64,000 nucleotides of DNA from JBDTCS01 sp039923455 (lineage in GTDB: Bacteria; Bacteroidota; Ignavibacteria; Palsa-1295), in the NCBI GenBank assembly GCA_039923455.1, contig JBDTCS010000080.1:1-64000 (forward strand), written 5' to 3'. The first letter of the stretch is position 1, and each line of letters starts with the position of its first letter. Made by a program: the position numbers and the translations under genes. Of this stretch, positions 7,990 to 17,898 are shown piece by piece. The notes under the pieces were generated by a model. That model made no database searches and was not told the DNA's origin. It saw only the letters and a program-made list of their open reading frames with translations.

Positions 7990-8793
7990 TTATTTGCCTT
8001 GAAATTTGGCAGCTCGCTTTTCGAGAAATGCGGTCGTCCCTTCATGAAAATCTTCGGTCATCGTGAGTTGCCCAAAGTTCTCGGCCTCGCGCTCAAGTCC
8101 TTCTTCGATCGTCTCATCGATTCCCTCGACGATGCACTGCAAGGCCGCACTAACCGCAAGCGGTGCTTTACTCGCGATAGAGGTTGCCATTTGATGTGCC
8201 GTTGGCATTAGTTCAGCTAACGACACAACGCGCGAAACAATCTCGTGCTCTTCGGCTTCTTTCGCGTTCATCATGCGACCGGTGAGGATGAGATCGGTTG
8301 CGTAGGTGCGCCCGATCACGCGTGTCAATCGCTGCGTCCCACCATAACCAGGGATGATACCCAAATTCACTTCAGGTTGTCCAAACTTTGCATTCTCGGA
8401 GCAAATCCGAATATGGCAAGCAAGTGCAAGTTCACATCCTCCGCCCAATGCGAATCCATTGATCGCAGCGATAAAGGGCTTTGAAGAACTTTCAATCAAG
8501 CTAAACACAGCTTGTCCATTCTGCGCAAACTCTCTACCATCTTCCGCATCATTCAAAGCGGAAAGTTCTTTGATATCCGCACCGGCAACAAACGCCTTCT
8601 CGCCGGAACCGGTAACGATCACGACTCGCACATCCTCACGCTCGCGAAGATCGGTCACGAGATGTCGAAGGTCTTCCAGCACTTGATTGCTAAGTGCGTT
8701 CAGTTTGTCCGGACGATTGATCGTAACGGTTGCGACAAAGTTGTCAACGGTGACAACCAAGGTTGTGTATGTGACTTCGGCAGGAGTTTGCAT
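7990..8793 (-). CDS. Enoyl-CoA hydratase/isomerase (crotonase family)
   Basis: 267 residues, typical crotonase length. Key elements: INRPDKLNALS near the start, the oxyanion-hole motif FVAGADIKEL, GFALGGGCELAL, and the catalytic-glutamate region FGQPEVNLGIIPGYGGTQRL. It should hydrate 2-enoyl-CoA thioesters in fatty-acid or amino-acid degradation, though crotonases vary and substrate cannot be read from sequence. It sits 9 bp after lpxD and is presumably co-transcribed with the envelope genes, without an obvious functional link. Confidence 0.9.
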   Translation of the reverse strand: MQTPAEVTYTTLVVTVDNFVATVTINRPDKLNALSNQVLEDLRHLVTDLREREDVRVVIVTGSGEKAFVAGADIKELSALNDAEDGREFAQNGQAVFSLIESSSKPFIAAINGFALGGGCELALACHIRICSENAKFGQPEVNLGIIPGYGGTQRLTRVIGRTYATDLILTGRMMNAKEAEEHEIVSRVVSLAELMPTAHQMATSIASKAPLAVSAALQCIVEGIDETIEEGLEREAENFGQLTMTEDFHEGTTAFLEKRAAKFQGK

Positions 8794-8802
8794 AGAATAA
8801 AA

Positions 8803-9840
8803 TTATGATTTCGCGAGTTTCTCTTCGAGTTGCTTCACACGTTCAATCAGTTCTGGTAGCGAGCGCATCGCGCCTTCCATCTTGAGCGCCTCACGATGAT
8901 TTCTTGCCGGGCTTCCGAGATAGGTACCCGACTTCACGAGCGATTTTGAAATTCCGGATTGTGCACCGATGATAACTCCATCGGTTGTTTCGATATGCCC
9001 AACCACACCAACTTGCCCGGCGAGAATATTCTGTCTGCCGATCTTTGCCGAACCGGCAATCCCTGTTTGCGCAGCGATGACAGTGTTCATGCCGATCTCG
9101 ACATTGTGCGCGATCTGAATAAGGTTATCGAGCTTCGCACCCTTTTTGATGCGCGTCTCAGAGACGGTTGCACGATCGATTGCACAGTTCGCGCCGATCT
9201 CGACATCATCCTCGATTACAACATTTCCCACTTGCGGAATTTTACGATAGGCACCATCTGCCATCGGCACATAGCCAAATCCGTCAAAGCCAAGCACAGT
9301 ACCCGGACCGATCACCACGCGATTGCCGATTTCGACGCTATCATATACGACAGCGTTTGGATGAATCGCGGAGTCCTCTCCGATCTTGGAATCTTGACCG
9401 ATGTAAACGCCAGAGTGCACTTCGGTTCGCGCACCAATGCTAACGCGTTCACCGATCGAAACGAACGGACCGATTCGCGCACTCGTATCGACATTCGCGC
9501 TTGCATGCACGGAAGCCAATTGGTGAATGCCTTCGGGAAGCATGTTCTTTCGCGGCTGAAAAAGATCGAGTGCAATTGCGAATGCGGCGTAAGGGTTCTG
9601 AACACGAATGAGTGCCGGCTTCGCGCCGCTCTTCGCAGTCGAAGCAGCGAGCGTTTCGCTCACGATCACAGCAGTTGCACGTGTCGTTTCGAGGAAGCGC
9701 TCATAGTGTAGATTGCCGATGAAGCTAACCGATCCGGCCCGACCATCTTCGATTGCGGTGGCGCTCGTGATCTCTTCATTACCGGTAGAGAACTCGACCA
9801 TGGTTGCATCGAGTAGTTTTGCAAGATCTTTAATGTTCAT
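8803..9840 (-). CDS. lpxD: UDP-3-O-acylglucosamine N-acyltransferase LpxD
   Basis: 345 residues. An N-terminal LpxD domain (about 1-100) precedes a long left-handed beta-helix of hexapeptide repeats (for example [20 protein letters not shown]) and a C-terminal helix ending in a coiled stretch. The likely catalytic base is His245 in [10 protein letters not shown]. LpxD transfers the second acyl chain in lipid A synthesis, so the organism makes LPS or at least lipid A. It follows two skp-like genes, the classical bamA-skp-lpxD order. Confidence 0.95.
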   Translation of the reverse strand: MNIKDLAKLLDATMVEFSTGNEEITSATAIEDGRAGSVSFIGNLHYERFLETTRATAVIVSETLAASTAKSGAKPALIRVQNPYAAFAIALDLFQPRKNMLPEGIHQLASVHASANVDTSARIGPFVSIGERVSIGARTEVHSGVYIGQDSKIGEDSAIHPNAVVYDSVEIGNRVVIGPGTVLGFDGFGYVPMADGAYRKIPQVGNVVIEDDVEIGANCAIDRATVSETRIKKGAKLDNLIQIAHNVEIGMNTVIAAQTGIAGSAKIGRQNILAGQVGVVGHIETTDGVIIGAQSGISKSLVKSGTYLGSPARNHREALKMEGAMRSLPELIERVKQLEEKLAKS

Positions 9841-9912
9841 TCTTATTCGCTCAGCAATTCGATTCGAGGTCAGTACGCGTTAATCCGATTCGATCTCATC
9901 TCTGACGTGATC

Positions 9913-10611
9913 TCACTTGATCGGATGCGGCGGCACACCGGGTTGCACTGCACCACCATTCGTGGGCGGCTGTTGCGGTGTTGTTTGTCCAGGCTGCATT
10001 GTATCCTGACCGGGCTGTTGGTGCACTTGCGGTTTCGGCGTTGCCTTCGGTTCGTTCAAGAGTGGCTGTGACAAAATATCCGTTTCGATATTAAGTTTGT
10101 GTGCTACCAGCGCTGTCAGGTCATACTTCGTATTGGTATAAAGTATGCCGACTTCTTTGGCGCTTCTATCAAGCACATAATCATATCCGAGTTCCTTGGC
10201 GGCTTCATCGATGGCCTTCAATAATTTTTCATACGCCGGTTTCATTAGCGTGTTCTGCTGCGAGAAGACTTCACCATTCGGACCAAATTTCTCCTGACGA
10301 AAATCATCGAGTTTCTTTCTTAAGCTTTGAAGATCAACTTCTGCTGCAGTCCGCTCTGCATCGGTCATGATCAGCTTACGCCGTTCGAGCTCAGCTGTCT
10401 TGCGTGCTATCTCGGTTTGCATCTCGTCGGCATCATGCGTCCAGCCACTCACAAGTTGCGAGAGGCGCGTTTCGGCATCGACAACCTCGGGCATACGTTT
10501 GAGTATCTTCGAGGCATCAATATATGCGATCTTGGTTTGTGCCTTCGCGAGACCAGAGCAACCAACGATCAAGAGCAGCGCGTAAAATAATGTCCGACGA
10601 GTTTTCAGCAT
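9913..10611 (-). CDS. OmpH/Skp-like periplasmic chaperone with proline-rich tail
   Basis: 232 residues from ATG 10611, chosen for the signal peptide MLKTRRTLFYALLLIVGCSG (cleavage near AKAQ). The mature part begins KIAYIDASKILKRMPEV and continues with a long coiled helix pair rich in Glu/Arg, as in Skp. Unlike standard Skp it ends in about 60 residues rich in Pro, Gln and Thr. It should hold outer-membrane proteins for delivery to BamA. Second of two tandem paralogues, between the shorter one and lpxD. Confidence 0.85.
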   Translation of the reverse strand: MLKTRRTLFYALLLIVGCSGLAKAQTKIAYIDASKILKRMPEVVDAETRLSQLVSGWTHDADEMQTEIARKTAELERRKLIMTDAERTAAEVDLQSLRKKLDDFRQEKFGPNGEVFSQQNTLMKPAYEKLLKAIDEAAKELGYDYVLDRSAKEVGILYTNTKYDLTALVAHKLNIETDILSQPLLNEPKATPKPQVHQQPGQDTMQPGQTTPQQPPTNGGAVQPGVPPHPIK

Positions 10612-10758
10612 AGATGCCTTACAAACAGATAAACGTGACAAACCGGTACGTCCGGATCGATCGATCACCAAGCGATTTCACCCATTCAAACGTCGAAAGC
10701 GCGTTCGTGTTTCTATACAACGAACGCGCTTTCTAAAAATGCCCGGAAATACGCAGAA

Positions 10759-11295
10759 TTACTTTCCGCTCTTGCCTGACTTAAGATACTCGATCATCTT
10801 CTGTGTGAGATCGACAGCACCATCTGCATTCAAAACCGCATTCTTGTCGACGATCAGAACAAACTTGTCCCTCTTTGCGAAGAGAGCAATCGCTTCTTTT
10901 GTGCGGTCGAAGATCGGCTGAAGAATGATCTGCTGCTGATGTGCAAGCTCGCCATCCTGACCGAACTTTGCATCGCGGTACTTCAGGAGCGCATCATTCA
11001 AGCTTGTAAGCTCTGCATTTGCCTTCTCCTTGCTCTCCGGATTCATCGTATCCAAGATCTTTTTGTAGCCATCAGCTTTGTTCTGCAATGCTGTCTGCAT
11101 GAGAACAAGTGAATCTTGCCACATTTTCTGAAGCGCCTGAACCTTCGCGTTAGCGGCCTGTGTCTCAGGAAGTGCCTCGAGTACCTGACGGGAATCAATG
11201 ACGCCGATCTTCTGCGCGTTTGCGTTTGCAGCAAATGTGACGAATAATGCAAGCCCAAGGACTGTGCGGGCGGCAAGTTGTTTGATGTTCGACAT
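10759..11295 (-). CDS. OmpH/Skp-like periplasmic chaperone
   Basis: 178 residues from ATG 11295, selected because it opens a signal peptide (LAARTVLGLALFVTFAANAN, then AQKIGVIDS); the open frame extends upstream into the bamA 3' end but without export signal. The mature sequence has the Skp pattern: KIGVIDSRQVLEALPE, a long charged helical hairpin, and DKFVLIVDKNAVLNADGAVD at the end. It is 139 bp downstream of bamA and is the closer match to classical Skp. Confidence 0.88.
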   Translation of the reverse strand: MSNIKQLAARTVLGLALFVTFAANANAQKIGVIDSRQVLEALPETQAANAKVQALQKMWQDSLVLMQTALQNKADGYKKILDTMNPESKEKANAELTSLNDALLKYRDAKFGQDGELAHQQQIILQPIFDRTKEAIALFAKRDKFVLIVDKNAVLNADGAVDLTQKMIEYLKSGKSGK

Positions 11296-11434
11296 TAGAA
11301 CTACTTTTCTCCTATGGTTAATACAAATCTTTATTACGGGCTTGGTAAAAGAGTCGAGCCCGTGAAAAAATTCCATTATTTGTGATGAATTCCTTTGACT
11401 TCTCCCAGACAAATTGTCTTGAAAACGTCCAAAA

Positions 11435-13900
11435 TTAGAAGCCTCGACCGAACTGGAAGTGGGTATGCCACCCGCTAGGTGGGCCAAAAGCGCGCACATT
11501 GTCGAATCCATAGCCAAAATCGAGGCCAATCATGCCAACAGCGGGCACCTGAATTCTTCCGCCCACGCCAAGTGCTCGTTTCAAATTGAAAGGGTCGGAG
11601 TGCGAAAAATCGCTCCAAACGTTACCTGCTTCAGCGAAAGCGAGCATGTAAACCGGAATCGGCTCGAGTGATATGATAAAGCGAAGTTCGGCAGCGTAAC
11701 GCATATACGCGAGTCCGCCAAGTGCGATCGCCGAAGTATTTTGTCGGTCGATACCGATACCAGCATCGTCATATCCTCGCAACGGGATCGTGTAAAATCC
11801 TGTAGCAAGTCCTGAACCTCCCATCGTGAATCGCTCGGTCGGTGGTACGTACGGGTTTTTTCCGACACCGCCCAACTGCCCAACTTCTGCGGTTGTCGCA
11901 AGAACAAGTTTGTTCGATCCGCCATAGCCCAAGAGTGGGGAGTAGAAGCGAATTGTAAACTGATTCTTGAAATAATTCGATGGCTCGTTCGGCGCGATCG
12001 AAGTGATTGGTAAAAATGCAATTCGGTTCAACAACGTGAATTCAGAACCCGAAGTCGGAAAAATCGGGTTGTCGGTCGACACGCGAGAGATCACTTGCTG
12101 CAAACTAATTTCGTCATGACGGCCTGGTGTATAGAGTCCGCCACCGGACGTGATGTCGGCATGCTGACCAAGCAGTGTCCAATCGCCGCGAAAGAAATCA
12201 TCCGGAAAACGAAAGCGACGACCGAGTGTAAGCGAAGCGCCCGTACGATCCACTACGTACTGATAGGCGTAGTGATTATTATATACTGTGAATCCGAGCG
12301 ATGTTGGATGCTGAAACAACCACGGCTCCGTAAAGCTGATCGAAAAATTTCGGTACGCTTGTTGACCGAATTCCGCGGTTACCGATAGCACCTGTCCGCC
12401 GCCACCATGGAGTGGATCGGACATATCAAAGTTGTTAAACGAAACACCGACCGAACCGGTGAGTCCGAGCGAACCGCCATAGCCAACCGATGCGTTGAAC
12501 GTGTCGCTCGAACGCTCTTCGACGTTATACGTAACATCAACGTCCGTCGCGTCCGGCGGCATCTTCACTTCCGGCGATTGCAGCTTCTCTTGATTGAAAT
12601 AGTTAAGCTGTGCAAGCTGACGTATCGAACGAATGATTGCTGCACGACTGAATGCTTCACCAGGCCGTGAATAGAGCTCTCGGCGAACGACAAAGTCTTT
12701 CGTCTTCGTATTGCCTTGCACTTCTACAAATCGGAAAAAGTGCTGCTTTCCTTCTTGAATGCGAAGTGCGATATCGAGTGAATCGCCAGGCAGGACAGTC
12801 TCTTCCTTGTTAATATTTACGAGATAGCCGCGATCGTAATAGAGCGAACCGACATCGTTAAAATCAGGTGTAGGTCCGTGTGTGTTTAGCTCGAAGCGCT
12901 CGAGATTATAGATGTCGCCTTTGTTAAAACCAAGATGTTGACGAATCTCAGTTTCGGTGAACACTTCGTTCCCGAGGATCGCTATATTGCGAATACGATA
13001 CTGCGGACCTTCATAGAGATGGATCAGAATGCTGAGATCATTTCCATTCTCGACCCAGACCGAATCACCGAGTATCGCGACATCACGAAATCCGTGCGAT
13101 CGATAATAGGTAAGCAAGAGTTTTTTATCGATCGCGTATTTCTTCTCGTCGAAACTACCACTTGTAAAAATCTTATACCAACGCTTCTCGTGCGTGTCAT
13201 CGAAGGTACTGCGAAGATCAGCCGAAGGCACTTGCGTGTTACCTGTGAAGTCGATATGCCGAACCGTAACCTCGGCGCCCTCGCTGATATTTACATCAAG
13301 ATCGACGTTGGCGGCATTCTCTTTTGTCGGAGTCTGAACAAACTTTACGTCCGCAAAATGGTAGCCTTCTTTTTCATAGAGCGCTTTGATGCGCCGACGC
13401 GCATCTTGCAACTCCCACGGACGAATGAATTCGTAATTGCGAGGATGAAAAGCTTTTTCGATCTCGGCTGTCTTGATCTCTTTGTTACCATTAATCGTAA
13501 CCTTGCCGAGGCGCGGAAATTCTTTTACTTTAATGATGAGGAACACACCGAGTGAACCATCGGCTTGTGGTACTGCTTTGTCAATCGAAATTTCAACGTT
13601 GGAAAATATTCCTTGGGACCAGAGCTGCTGCATTCCTCGACGCGTCTCATCGCTTGGAATAGTAATTTTCTGACCCTTGAGCAATCCTGACTGACCGATG
13701 ATTGTCTCTGCACTTCCGCTCAGATTACCTTCGACGGTGATGCCGAGAATTTTGTACTCTTGATCTACGGGTTGCGAGGGAGGTGGTGGCGCGTTGAGGC
13801 CGTTCGGACTCGATATCTGTGCAAAAGCGACCGGAAGGTTAAATGGCGCAAAAACAGCGAGAAGCGCCGCGAGCGCAATCAATAACCGGGAAAATCGCAT
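11435..13900 (-). CDS. bamA: Outer-membrane assembly factor BamA
   Basis: 821 residues: signal peptide (LLIALAALLAVFAPF), a proline-rich spacer, five POTRA-like repeats up to about residue 430 (for example YKILGITVEGNLSGSAETII, VRHIDFTGNTQVPSADLRST, YRIRNIAILGNEVFTETEIR) and a 16-stranded-type barrel to the terminal HFQFGRGF. The last residue is phenylalanine, as expected for a BAM substrate. The VGGRIQVPAVGMIGLDFGYG segment is the conserved near-C-terminal part. It inserts barrel proteins, including the M1-barrel fusion and TonB receptor in this window. Confidence 0.96.
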   Translation of the reverse strand: MRFSRLLIALAALLAVFAPFNLPVAFAQISSPNGLNAPPPPSQPVDQEYKILGITVEGNLSGSAETIIGQSGLLKGQKITIPSDETRRGMQQLWSQGIFSNVEISIDKAVPQADGSLGVFLIIKVKEFPRLGKVTINGNKEIKTAEIEKAFHPRNYEFIRPWELQDARRRIKALYEKEGYHFADVKFVQTPTKENAANVDLDVNISEGAEVTVRHIDFTGNTQVPSADLRSTFDDTHEKRWYKIFTSGSFDEKKYAIDKKLLLTYYRSHGFRDVAILGDSVWVENGNDLSILIHLYEGPQYRIRNIAILGNEVFTETEIRQHLGFNKGDIYNLERFELNTHGPTPDFNDVGSLYYDRGYLVNINKEETVLPGDSLDIALRIQEGKQHFFRFVEVQGNTKTKDFVVRRELYSRPGEAFSRAAIIRSIRQLAQLNYFNQEKLQSPEVKMPPDATDVDVTYNVEERSSDTFNASVGYGGSLGLTGSVGVSFNNFDMSDPLHGGGGQVLSVTAEFGQQAYRNFSISFTEPWLFQHPTSLGFTVYNNHYAYQYVVDRTGASLTLGRRFRFPDDFFRGDWTLLGQHADITSGGGLYTPGRHDEISLQQVISRVSTDNPIFPTSGSEFTLLNRIAFLPITSIAPNEPSNYFKNQFTIRFYSPLLGYGGSNKLVLATTAEVGQLGGVGKNPYVPPTERFTMGGSGLATGFYTIPLRGYDDAGIGIDRQNTSAIALGGLAYMRYAAELRFIISLEPIPVYMLAFAEAGNVWSDFSHSDPFNLKRALGVGGRIQVPAVGMIGLDFGYGFDNVRAFGPPSGWHTHFQFGRGF

Positions 13901-14179
13901 CAGATACTACTTTGTCTTGTAAGATTCGTGTAAACTACCCTGTTCAAATACCCCGCAATCGGCTCAATGTTTCACGCAAAAACCGTTTTTGGCATTTTAG
14001 CGTGAGGCGACATCTAACACCGCAGTCTCGGATAGAACTCCGCAAATTGGGGCTAAGCTTGCGTCAGCCTTGAAAGTGAGGATCGCTTTTATTGCGGTTG
14101 CAAAATAGGTCGCAGCTGAGCGGTAGGGTGCAATCCGGTCGGGTTATACCGCGATTCGGCTTAACGAAAAATCTTCGAG

Positions 14180-15100
14180 TTAAGAGTTCTTGCCCGTGAT
14201 TGTGCTGATCAGACGTTCCACGTAGCTTTTGTGTTCTTCGCTGACCGCATCATCTTGCTTCACCTGAGCTCCGGTAAGGCCAAAGCGGCGCTCGCGTTTT
14301 TGGTAATCGCGGATCGCGTCATATAAATTCTCTCGACGGAAATCGGGCCAGTAGGTATTGGTTACATATATCTCGCTATATGCAAGCTCCCAAAGCATAA
14401 AGTTCGAAAGCCGAAGTTCACCGGAGGTGCGAATCAGCAGATCGGGATCGGGTAAGTTCGCAGTTGTGAGATACGAGCGAACAAGATTATCGGTAATATC
14501 TTCGGGCGAAATTTTTCCACGGCGAACATCGAGTGCAAGCGTTTGCATTGCACGAACAAGGTCCCAGCGTCCGGAGTATGAAAGTGCGAGTGTGAGTGTG
14601 AGGCGTGTGTTGTCGGAGGTTTTTTCCATCGCCTGAAAAAGCTCACGCTGTACTTCTTTCGGCAATGCGTTCGTCTGTCCGATTGTATTCAGCCGCACAC
14701 CATTCTCCCGCATTTCATCCAGCTCTTCACGCAACATTTTAAGTAGCAGACGCATAAGCATGGAAATCTCTTTGCGCGGACGTTTCCAATTTTCCGTGCT
14801 GAAAGCATACACCGTTAAATATTCCAAACCCAACTCTCGGGATGCGCGCGTAGCATCACGCACACTTGCAATTCCGGCTTGATGCCCCGCAATGCGTGGC
14901 AGGCCGCGCTCTTCAGCCCAGCGACCATTTCCATCCATGATCACAGCGATGTGATTCGGTACTTTACCGGCGCGAAGAAGCTCCTGCTGTACTTCTTTAT
15001 CCTCGGCCGTCTGTTTGTATGGTGTGCTTCTAAGAAATCGGCTCAAGAGTGGTTTGGGCTTTATTGATTCAGAATGCTTCAAGTTCCGAAACGTATACAA
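14180..15100 (-). CDS. uppS: Isoprenyl (undecaprenyl) diphosphate synthase
   Basis: 306 residues, about 50 longer than the family at the N-terminus. Motifs: HIAVIMDGNGRWAEERGL with catalytic Asp56, VYAFSTENWKRP, ALSYSGRWDL, and PDLLIRTSGELRLSNFMLWE; these bind isopentenyl diphosphate and Mg2+. The enzyme makes the C55 carrier lipid for peptidoglycan and O-antigen. First gene of the uppS-bamA-skp-skp-lpxD cluster; the 279 bp before bamA contain no gene, so bamA may also have its own promoter there. An internal ATG further downstream could be the true start. Confidence 0.93.
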   Translation of the reverse strand: MYTFRNLKHSESIKPKPLLSRFLRSTPYKQTAEDKEVQQELLRAGKVPNHIAVIMDGNGRWAEERGLPRIAGHQAGIASVRDATRASRELGLEYLTVYAFSTENWKRPRKEISMLMRLLLKMLREELDEMRENGVRLNTIGQTNALPKEVQRELFQAMEKTSDNTRLTLTLALSYSGRWDLVRAMQTLALDVRRGKISPEDITDNLVRSYLTTANLPDPDLLIRTSGELRLSNFMLWELAYSEIYVTNTYWPDFRRENLYDAIRDYQKRERRFGLTGAQVKQDDAVSEEHKSYVERLISTITGKNS

Positions 15101-15191
15101 CAGAAGAAGAATGCACTTGTTTGGCTAAATGGTTCGGGAAAAATGGGTGCCTATAAGGTCGGTGGTTGATGTCCTGCGTCCTCGATCTAAT

Positions 15192-15226
15192 AAAAAAGAG
15201 GCAGCGAAGTTGTTACTTCACTGCCC
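15192..15226 (-). terminator. Rho-independent terminator of the Spy-like gene
   Basis: Minus strand stem GGCAGTGAAG / CTTCGCTGCC (15225-15216 with 15209-15200, one G-T pair) with a 6-nt loop, followed by a T run at 15197-15192. Confidence 0.85.
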
Positions 15227-15283
15227 CTTCTAATCTGGGCTTAGCGCATTTCCTTACGCTTTTGCTAACTCGAGTCCGAGACT

Positions 15284-15733
15284 TTAGTGGCCTCTATGCT
15301 CGCGACGATCTTCGCGCATCTCCTTGAACTTCTTGAGTTGTTCCGGAGTAAGTACACCTTTGAGTTGTCCTCGCATCGCTTTCTGATCTGTGCGAAGTTG
15401 CATGCGTGCGGCTTTGCGATTAGCATCGGTTGCAGCATGTACGGCATCACGATCCGCACGAAGCCTTGCGGCATTTTGCTCAAGCACTGTGCGCATTTGC
15501 GCAGCTTGCTGATCGGTTAGGTTGAGCTTTTTCTGTAAGTGCTCCATCCGCTTTTGGATCTTCTCTTCCGGTGTGAGCTTCTGATAGGTTGTCGCCGGTG
15601 CAATCTGACCCGGCGGCGTTTGGGCGGCTGTTTGTGCGGATGCCTGCGTGTTCATCGCAGTCACACCCATTAGGCTCAAACCAAGAACCATCACTCCTGT
15701 GCGCATTCCAATCTTCATTCTGTTCGTATTCAT
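15284..15733 (-). CDS. Spy/CpxP-like periplasmic protein
   Basis: 149 residues: signal peptide ending near ASAQT, a short Pro/Ala linker, then a helical domain of about 90 residues with LTPEEKIQKRMEHLQKKLNL and LTPEQLKKFKEM, the LTxxQ-type repeats of the Spy/CpxP family. These act as periplasmic chaperones or envelope-stress sensors. It is paralogous to the gene at 15881-16255 (shared TDANRKAAR/TDTNRKAARK core) and has its own terminator. No two-component system is nearby. Confidence 0.75.
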   Translation of the reverse strand: MNTNRMKIGMRTGVMVLGLSLMGVTAMNTQASAQTAAQTPPGQIAPATTYQKLTPEEKIQKRMEHLQKKLNLTDQQAAQMRTVLEQNAARLRADRDAVHAATDANRKAARMQLRTDQKAMRGQLKGVLTPEQLKKFKEMREDRREHRGH

Positions 15734-15880
15734 AGCATTATCTCGTATTAATGTTCAGAGCCTTTTGCTCTTCTGAAAGACTAATGTCCTTCCCTCACGA
15801 ATAGATAGAGCGATTAGGGTGCCATCGGTTTAAGCGCGTGGAATGAATTCTTTGTAAGCGAGAACAAATGCGATGCGATG

Positions 15881-16255
15881 TTAAGATCGTTTTCGATGAC
15901 GTTCCCCTTTCGTCTCCCAGTTCTCGTTACGAAGCGCGTTGAATTTTTTTATCTGTTCTGCAGTGAGAATGCTCTTTAGCTCGGCGAGCATCGACTTACG
16001 ATCTGCATTTAGTTTTTTGCGAGCGGCTTTGCGATTGGTATCGGTCGCATTGTTATAGGCTTCGCGATCTTTGTGAAGCTGCGCTTGATCTTTCTCGAAG
16101 ATCCTTCGCAGTGCCGCTGTCGCCTGATCGGAAAGTCCGAGTTCTTTTTTAAGAAATGCAACTCGCTGCTCCAACTGAGCACTTCGAGAAGGTTGCGCAC
16201 TCACGGAACTTCCAACAAGCATGAGCACTACTAACACCAAAACCGATCGCACCAT
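15881..16255 (-). CDS. Spy/CpxP-like periplasmic protein, second paralogue
   Basis: 124 residues from ATG 16255, chosen because MVRSVLVLVVLMLVGSSVSA is a clean signal peptide and the upstream extension is made of 9-bp repeats. The mature part is helical and charged (FLKKELGLSDQATAALRRIF, NNATDTNRKAARKKLNADRK, ILTAEQIKKFNAL). Likely function as for its neighbour. The pair probably arose by tandem duplication. Confidence 0.75.
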   Translation of the reverse strand: MVRSVLVLVVLMLVGSSVSAQPSRSAQLEQRVAFLKKELGLSDQATAALRRIFEKDQAQLHKDREAYNNATDTNRKAARKKLNADRKSMLAELKSILTAEQIKKFNALRNENWETKGERHRKRS

Positions 16256-16269
16256 AGTCTGAGTTAAAT

Positions 16270-16314
16270 AAGTCGGATAGGTCCGATGAGACCGATGAGT
16301 CCCATAATTCCCAA
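16270..16314. repeat. 9-bp periodic repeat (5 units)
   Basis: Units AAGTCGGAT, AGGTCCGAT, GAGACCGAT, GAGTCCCAT, AATTCCCAA, consensus about RRGWCCGAT. The same period and consensus recur at 40081-40116, 24 kb away. It lies directly upstream of the Spy-like start codon. Confidence 0.6.
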
Positions 16315-16454
16315 TTACCGCGACCACTAACAAGCCAGCCCGAATCTTCATTCGAGGGAGGCTGCAATAAGGATAAGATTGAATTTCGGAACCGCCGCTT
16401 GCTGAGGCCTGTTGCAGTCGTCCCTGTCAGAAAGCCGATGCAGGAACAGAGCTT

Positions 16455-16555
16455 GGGCCCAAGTCCCATGCAACGCGGGCGCGCCCAACCGAGTCAGGTC
16501 CGGAAGGAAGCAGCTCTCAGCGATTGCACGTGTGTGACGTGGTCAGCTTGGACCC
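16455..16555 (+). ncRNA. ffs: Signal recognition particle RNA (small bacterial type)
   Basis: The invariant domain IV core GTCAGGTCCGGAAGGAAGC is present at 16493-16511. The flanks form the expected rod: GGGCCCAAGT (16455-16464) pairs with GCTTGGACCC (16546-16555) with one mismatch. Length about 101 nt, as for 4.5S RNA. A strong terminator follows 10 nt later. The RNA binds Ffh for cotranslational membrane targeting. The exact 5' end may be up to about 10 nt further upstream. Confidence 0.95.
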
Positions 16556-16564
16556 GATTTTACA

Positions 16565-16611
16565 AAGACGCCCGCGGAAAGCATGAGCTTTTACCGCGGG
16601 CGTCTTTTTTT
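16565..16611 (+). terminator. Terminator of the SRP RNA gene
   Basis: A 13-bp perfect stem, AAGACGCCCGCGG (16565-16577) with CCGCGGGCGTCTT, then a T run to 16611. Confidence 0.93.
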
Positions 16612-17898
16612 GCAATATCGCTCCGCTCTTCCTACCTAAGTTTTCAGCAAACGAACGAATATGCAGAATTCCGTCCCTGGGAAGCTTTCTTAGTGCTCTT
16701 GCGGTTGTTAGTAGCGTAATGTGGAATGCTCCGCTCATTTGCAAGGAGGGTGTAGCTTTTAATAGGCTGAAAAACAGCGATTTTCGCATGAAAACAGCCA
16801 AAAAGTTAGTTTTCTCCCGAATGATCCGTATTTTGCGTACGAACGGATAAGATCGCGCAGGCGCGCAATCGGCGCTTTTTCGCTCTTTTTCCGGAATTGA
16901 CTTAATGAACAGTGCTCGAACGGGTTAGCCTGTGAAGCCTTGCATCGAAATTGTTGTGCGATGTGTGAGCTTGCAGGAGGGTTTTCCCAAGCGAGTGGAT
17001 GAATGCTTTGATAGCAGTGCAGCATGTTAGCGAGTTCTTGTGATCTTCGCGGTGCGGCACAGAGAAGAGGTTCAGTTGAATTACAACCAAACTATTTTAT
17101 ACCGATAACATTCTCTTCGTTTCAGGCACCACGCTCTCGTGAGCTTTTTTGGTGCAGTAGACGGAAGGGCATTCGGAATAAATTGGAAGTGTACGCTGGG
17201 CAGTTGTTTTATATGTATTTGTAACCATGCAGTCGTTCGTTCTCTTTCTCATTTCTATGCTTGACCGCATCGCTCCGTGGCGTGCGGGTCTTTGCGCTTT
17301 CCCTTCGGGGAAAAAATCATCGATGATCCATTACGGATCGACGATGATCCGTAGCGGATCGAGGACGATCCGTAGCGCAAAGCGAGCCACCGATGGGAGA
17401 ACGCTCGTCCATATGCTCGCGCCGATCTTCGGCGACATCCGAACACATGCGAGACGGCCTGATGTGTGGCTACGATTCGTACCGAATCCAACCCCAAGTG
17501 ACACTCGACGATTTTCAGGCTTGCAACTTTGTCCCGCACTCCTTGACGAGCGCACGACCAACTTGCGGCGAAGAACATCTGTTACACATTATCCGGGAGC
17601 CGCTGTACATCGCAGCGATGGGCCCCCTGTGTTGCGGCGATCTTGCAACGATCTGCTGAAAATCTGTCGATAACGGTTTTGTGCTTCCTCTGAAAAAAGA
17701 GTGCAGCGTAATCGCGTGGACATTTTAGTGTCGCGTTGATGAAATCCGCACGCACTCGCAGGCTCTTGCTATTTCTATCATTCGTCCCTCACGCGAAATC
17801 CCTAAGCTTTTTTCGAAAGCTTCAACCCTTACAGCGCTGTGGTTTGAACTCCAATAGCGGATTGGAAAGCTATTGGTTTTAGCTGAAGGAAACTATAC
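16612..17898. other. Gene-free region with a 21-bp repeat
   Basis: About 1.29 kb without a convincing gene: the open frames here lack ribosome sites, have erratic codon use and no recognisable domains. At 17321-17383 there are nearly three copies of a 21-bp unit (CGATGATCCGTAGCGGATCGA-like; the third copy is poor), each with a small inverted repeat around GATCCG..CGGATC. The last 200 bp are presumably the RNase E/G leader and promoter. Otherwise I see nothing. Confidence 0.5.

Noticed and set aside
16399..16719. 106-codon open frame on the plus strand
   Set aside because: It runs through the SRP RNA and its terminator.
17227..17673. 148-codon open frame in the gap
   Set aside because: No ribosome site, arginine-rich low-quality composition, passes through 21-bp repeats, and similar frames exist on the other strand.
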